Shown in pieces: positions 60,520 to 64,000 of a stretch of 64,000 bases of DNA; within the stretch, counting starts at the first letter, position 1, and the number at the start of each line of letters is the position of its first letter. Position numbers and translations under genes: made by a program. Origin of the DNA: SMWD01 sp002729875. Lineage in GTDB: Bacteria; Pseudomonadota; Gammaproteobacteria; Steroidobacterales; GCA-2729495. The stretch lies in NCBI GenBank assembly GCA_036010905.1, contig DASCMH010000047.1:1-64000 (forward strand), read 5' to 3'. The notes beneath the pieces are model-generated. The model saw only the letters and a list, made by a program, of their open reading frames with translations. It had not been told where the DNA came from and ran no database searches.

Positions 60520-62973
60520 ATGCTGGTTAGATATCTTGTTACAGGCTTTATCACGTTAAGTGTCCTACCGTTATCTCTTCTACCGCCGGTCGCATTAGGT
60601 GAGGACGAAGCAAGTCGCGAGGAGATGCTGATTACGACTGCCCGTAAGCGCGAGGAAGACCTTCAGAAAGTGCCTGTCTCGATTACCACTTTTACGGCCG
60701 AACAGATTGAAGCTGCTAACATCACTACCACGCTGGACCTGGCAAACGCCACGCCAGGTTTATACTTTGAGGCCTTTAATTCTGGCTCCGCCTCCTTTCC
60801 GGTCATCAGAGGCTTGTCTCAGCAGAATATCTCGTTCGATATGGCCATAGACAATAACGTCGGGCGGTTTATCGACGGTATTTACCAGACGAATCGTAAT
60901 GCCCCCGATATAGAGTTACTCGACCTGGAACGCATCGAAGTTATCAAGGGTCCGCAGAACGCCATGTTTGGCCGCAGCACCTTTGCCGGTGCCATCAACT
61001 ACGTAACCAAAAAGCCGGGAGATGAGTTAGAAACGAAAGTGAAAGTTGGCGCGGGCACCGATGAAGACTACATGGTTTTTGGCAGCGTCAGTGGTCCGCT
61101 TATTGGCGACACATTGCTGGGCAGGATCTCCGGGGGCTACCGGGAATTCGATGGTACTACTGAAAACCTGGGCAATCCCGGGGACAATCTGGGTGGGTAC
61201 GAGGAAACGACGATCAATGGCAGCCTGGTGTCGCAAATAGGCAGATTTTCGGCGACACTCGACGGGTTTTATAACGACCGGGATAACGAACACAGCTCGC
61301 AACACCTGATCAGCGATTTCAATTGCGGAATGGATGGCTATGGTGGGTTTCTGTACCTGTGCGGCGACGTGCCGTTTGTCGATCCGGTCGACATATCCCC
61401 TGATGCATTTGGCACAGAGAACGAAAGCTGGCAGGGTGTATTGACGCTCGAATATGAGCTCGAATGGGCGACTTTAAGCAGCATCAGCTCTTATTCAGAT
61501 CAGGAAACATTGTCCCTCCAGGACACCGACTACACGAGCGGTGGTCAGCCGCACCCCGTCTGCGATTTTAACATTTCCGGGCCTGCCTGCTTTGGCTTTT
61601 TCCCGCCGCCGCCGGTTTCCCGTATTCAGGACGCCAATGTCTACAATCATGCCTCGAATAGCGTAGAAGATTTCAGTCAGGAGTTTCGTATTCAGTCCAA
61701 CAGTGCGGAAGGCTTGACCTGGATGGCGGGCGTGTACTATTTCGATAGTGACAATAATGCGACGTTAGGTTCGGGCGTTGACGGTTCCGTACTGGCACCC
61801 GGTGAGTTTTATACCGGATTTGCAGGTTTTTTGGCGACACCGGATCCGGTGAATGCACCGGTGCCGGTCAGCGATTGGGATAGCGGCACCGAAACCATCG
61901 CGGTGTTCGGACAGGTCGGCTTCGACATTACGGATAAGCTGCGGTTGGATGTGGAGGCCCGTTACACCAACGAGGAGAAGAGTATAGATAGTCGTCTCAA
62001 TTTCTTCGCACCAGGAACCGGCAAGGCCGATGACGATTTCAACATGTTTACACCGCGTGTGACTCTGGATTATCAAACCACCGAAAACATTATGCTGTAC
62101 GGCAATGTGGCCCGTGGTACACGCGCCGGTGGTTTTAACGGAAGTTATCCGCTTCCTACCTGTTCGATTCCGACGTTTACAGACCAGGTGAGTTGTGAAG
62201 GCGGCGGTGGAACATGGTATCCCGGTATTCCAGGTGAGCAGACGTTTGACGACGAGTCAAACTGGACCTACGAAATTGGCGTCAAGACCACTTGGCCGCA
62301 ATATGGCCTGACGGCAAACCTGGATGTGTATTACGTTGACTGGGAGGACATGCAGATTGCTGGTGCTTCCGAGTCCACGAACCCCAGCTTCCGGTCGACT
62401 GTGATTCGCAATATTGGCGGCGTCGATTCCTGGGGCCTTGAATTCGATGTCCAGGGCGTCGCGGCCGATTTCCTGACCTATGGTGTGGCGTATGCCTATT
62501 CGAATCCCGAGTACAAAAGTGGCAGTGTAGATCAGGGTGCAGCTACTACCTGCATCAACTTTCTTGGTGTGCCCAGTGGCACCGACATTTGTAACTTCGG
62601 CCCCAATAACGAGATCCTGGTCGGGGGCAATCAGCTTGGACGCATGGCGGAGCACCAGGCAAGCGCCAATGCTACATTTTTTGGAAACATCAACAGCCAG
62701 TGGCGGTGGTCTGTTCGGGGAGACATAAATTATTCCGGCGACGTGTATACCCGCTCGATTAATCAGCAGGAGTACGGCGATCGAACAATAGTCAACGGCC
62801 GCATTACTGTGGAAACGGACAGCCTGACGATCGCACTTTGGGGGCGAAACCTCTTCGACGACGAATACGTTATCGCCAACGCATTACAGCCACGCACTTT
62901 TGTGGCTCGGGCCACCGACCATACGCAGTCGGAAGGACGGCGAGCCGGTATCTCACTGGAGTACCGGTTCTAG
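60520..62973 (+). CDS. TonB-dependent outer-membrane receptor
   Basis: An 817-residue receptor. After the signal peptide (about residues 5-28) comes EEMLITTARKREEDLQKVPV (TonB box region), a plug (LDLERIEVIKGPQNAMFGRS), a long 22-strand barrel and the C-terminal GISLEYRF, with Phe last as outer-membrane insertion requires. GGAGAA (60509-60514) is 5 bases from the ATG at 60520, preferred over the upstream ATG. The cargo is unknown; two Cys pairs (CGMDGYGGFLYLC, CDFNISGPAC) sit in extracellular loops. A terminator follows. The preceding exported pair may act on its cargo. Confidence 0.92.
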   Translation: MLVRYLVTGFITLSVLPLSLLPPVALGEDEASREEMLITTARKREEDLQKVPVSITTFTAEQIEAANITTTLDLANATPGLYFEAFNSGSASFPVIRGLSQQNISFDMAIDNNVGRFIDGIYQTNRNAPDIELLDLERIEVIKGPQNAMFGRSTFAGAINYVTKKPGDELETKVKVGAGTDEDYMVFGSVSGPLIGDTLLGRISGGYREFDGTTENLGNPGDNLGGYEETTINGSLVSQIGRFSATLDGFYNDRDNEHSSQHLISDFNCGMDGYGGFLYLCGDVPFVDPVDISPDAFGTENESWQGVLTLEYELEWATLSSISSYSDQETLSLQDTDYTSGGQPHPVCDFNISGPACFGFFPPPPVSRIQDANVYNHASNSVEDFSQEFRIQSNSAEGLTWMAGVYYFDSDNNATLGSGVDGSVLAPGEFYTGFAGFLATPDPVNAPVPVSDWDSGTETIAVFGQVGFDITDKLRLDVEARYTNEEKSIDSRLNFFAPGTGKADDDFNMFTPRVTLDYQTTENIMLYGNVARGTRAGGFNGSYPLPTCSIPTFTDQVSCEGGGGTWYPGIPGEQTFDDESNWTYEIGVKTTWPQYGLTANLDVYYVDWEDMQIAGASESTNPSFRSTVIRNIGGVDSWGLEFDVQGVAADFLTYGVAYAYSNPEYKSGSVDQGAATTCINFLGVPSGTDICNFGPNNEILVGGNQLGRMAEHQASANATFFGNINSQWRWSVRGDINYSGDVYTRSINQQEYGDRTIVNGRITVETDSLTIALWGRNLFDDEYVIANALQPRTFVARATDHTQSEGRRAGISLEYRF

Positions 62974-62982
62974 AGTTGAGTC

Positions 62983-63014
62983 AACGGCCGGGTTAATCAA
63001 ACCCGGCCGTTTTT
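62983..63014 (+). terminator. Rho-independent terminator
   Basis: AACGGCCGGGTT (62983-62994) pairs perfectly with AACCCGGCCGTT (63000-63011) around AATCA, followed by TTTT. Lies 10 bases after the TonB receptor stop. Confidence 0.9.
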
Positions 63015-63306
63015 GCCAGGTTGCGGTTAACCGGCTGTTATCGAACGCATCCTCAAAGCCTGGAATCCCGAGCCGGCCACAATACTGCCATCAGGTCGCG
63101 ACCCGCTGTGGCCGGATGGCGAGACCTTGCCGCCGACCTATCACCCCGTGTCCCGGATATTGCCTGAGCGCTCTGTCCGATGCCGGCGTATGGTCCGCTG
63201 GGGACGCACGGGTGTGGATTCCCGATGGCTGCGCGGCACTACATCCCGAAACCCAGGCCACAGCCGACGGTGAAGGCCGCATTTTTCGACTGCTTGGGCC
63301 GGCCTC

Positions 63307-63364
63307 GGCATGCTCAAGTCAACCCGGCGCTGACTCTCGACCGCCGGGACAGAAGTTCCCATCC
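63307..63364 (+). repeat. Dispersed hairpin repeat, copy 3
   Basis: GGCATGCTCAAGTCAACC, then CCGCCGGGACAGAAGTTCCC and ATCC. Same structure as copy 2 with several base changes; the hairpin is GGGACAG..TTCCCATCC, less perfect. Confidence 0.5.
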
Positions 63365-63503
63365 TAAACACAGACGAAAGTTTTTCGTGGTTCTTTCATC
63401 CAAAGCCGATTGGAAACCTTAGGCTGAAAAACTTTCCGGATCTGATCAAAATCCTGCATCAGTGCTTCCCGAATTTAAGCTATTGAATGCCTTTAATTTC
63501 GTG

Positions 63504-64000
63504 TTAGCCGAACAGCTTAAAAGCACGCATTAGCATTCCCGCAGCCAGTAATATCAGCAAAAATCCCATACCTAAATCAATACGCTTCGCGTTACGTTTC
63601 AAGCTGTCCACCAGACCTCCTGAAGATGCAAGCAAGGCCACAAAGCAATACCATGCAGTGTCTATACCTCCCACAGTTGTGACGAGTACTATTTGTTCCG
63701 GAAATGCCGCATCAGCTTGTACAAACTGACTGAATAGCGCCAATAACCATGCCGCGATTTTTGGATTCAGAAATGCAATCAAAAAACCTTCGATAAATCC
63801 CTGTCTTCCTGTGAGTTGTGAGTGCTTTTTTTCAGTTTCAATTTTCTGCTGAAAAAGAGCAGAAACGATCATTTTTGAGCCGAGCCAGATTAAAAAAACT
63901 GAACCTGCTATTTGCGCGATCGTGAAAAAATGAGGAATGGTTTTGAACATTGCAACCAGTCCTGCAACCGCTACCAGTGCATAAAACGTGATACCCAGCC
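63504..64000 (-). CDS. LysE/RhtB-family exporter, 5' end missing
   Basis: The frame stays open through the right edge (LGITFYALVAVAGLVA before the ATG at 63950), so the gene begins outside the window. Visible are hydrophobic helices and the family patterns IAQIAGSVFLIWLGSKM and GFIEGFLIAFLNPKIAAW, typical for amino-acid or small-metabolite exporters of the LysE superfamily. The C-terminal half of the protein, with three to four helices, is here. Confidence 0.85.
   Translation of the reverse strand, partial: LGITFYALVAVAGLVAMFKTIPHFFTIAQIAGSVFLIWLGSKMIVSALFQQKIETEKKHSQLTGRQGFIEGFLIAFLNPKIAAWLLALFSQFVQADAAFPEQIVLVTTVGGIDTAWYCFVALLASSGGLVDSLKRNAKRIDLGMGFLLILLAAGMLMRAFKLFG

Larger units (their letters stand above)
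62974..63503. other. Intergenic with terminator and repeat copy
   Basis: 530 bases between convergent genes: terminator at 62983-63014, then a hairpin repeat copy at 63307-63364. The GC-rich 63015-63300 stretch has no coding frame that I can support. Confidence 0.5.

Overview
The window reads as a chromosomal segment of a gammaproteobacterium that I cannot place below class. The grounds are an intact TtcA, a proteobacterial FdxA ferredoxin, TonB-dependent receptors, a VPLPA-type sorting tail and a tRNA-Ser with encoded CCA. There are no phage structural genes, insertion-sequence transposases or CRISPR arrays. Base composition is uneven: positions 1-5700 look GC-richer, while the YwqK-repeat block (21.2-23.2 kb) and the glycan block (26.4-32 kb) look AT-richer.

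Layout. 1-5.7 kb: the 3' part of an ARPP-1 family gene; a coupled operon (NPYG-repeat secreted protein, HNH-type protein, small membrane protein); Hsp20; a sorbosone-dehydrogenase-like beta-propeller; an orphan gene. The NPYG operon and hsp20 each follow a sequence of the form GTTGAAA-N13-CCCCATAT, a strong match to a sigma-32 heat-shock promoter. 6-14.2 kb: a large secreted protein ending in a CSYCH motif, a divergent cyclophilin, tRNA-Ser(UGA), envelope proteins, ttcA and an isochorismatase-like amidase. 14.8-21.2 kb: a small cytochrome c, a patatin, two envelope proteins, then the most notable gene, a qNor-like protein in which one FeB histidine is Asn and a conserved Glu is Gln. These are the substitutions expected of a nitric oxide dismutase (Nod). 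A Cys-bearing PAS-LuxR regulator lies just upstream of it.

21.6-26.3 kb: two YwqK/MORN-type repeat proteins, fdxA, an ABM-domain protein overlapping a luciferase-like oxidoreductase, and a glycerate-kinase-like P-loop protein. 26.4-32 kb: a minus-strand sugar/glycan cassette (epimerase, cupin, DegT aminotransferase, methyltransferase) plus a TPR/O-GlcNAc-transferase-like protein. 32-37.7 kb: acyl-CoA dehydrogenase, FadH-like dienoyl-CoA reductase and an MHS-family transporter. 38-42.5 kb is a zone of decay: a truncated TonB receptor, a protease tail, and a nirS cut in the middle of its d1 propeller and joined out of frame to a cytochrome c fragment. 42.8-53 kb holds membrane proteins, a permease, a double VOC protein, a lipoprotein, a cytochrome/sorbosone-dehydrogenase divergent pair and a luciferase-like/substrate-binding pair. 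53-64 kb holds an acyltransferase, a GPH transporter, two parallel SDR + SnoaL pairs (one cytosolic, one exported or lipid-anchored), a TonB receptor and a partial LysE exporter.

How it may fit together (inference). Nod would turn NO into N2 and O2, which oxygen-using enzymes could consume. The only nitrite reductase seen here is broken, so NO would have to come from another locus or from outside the cell. The remaining genes suggest a life of fatty-acid and small-molecule oxidation with outer-membrane TonB uptake.
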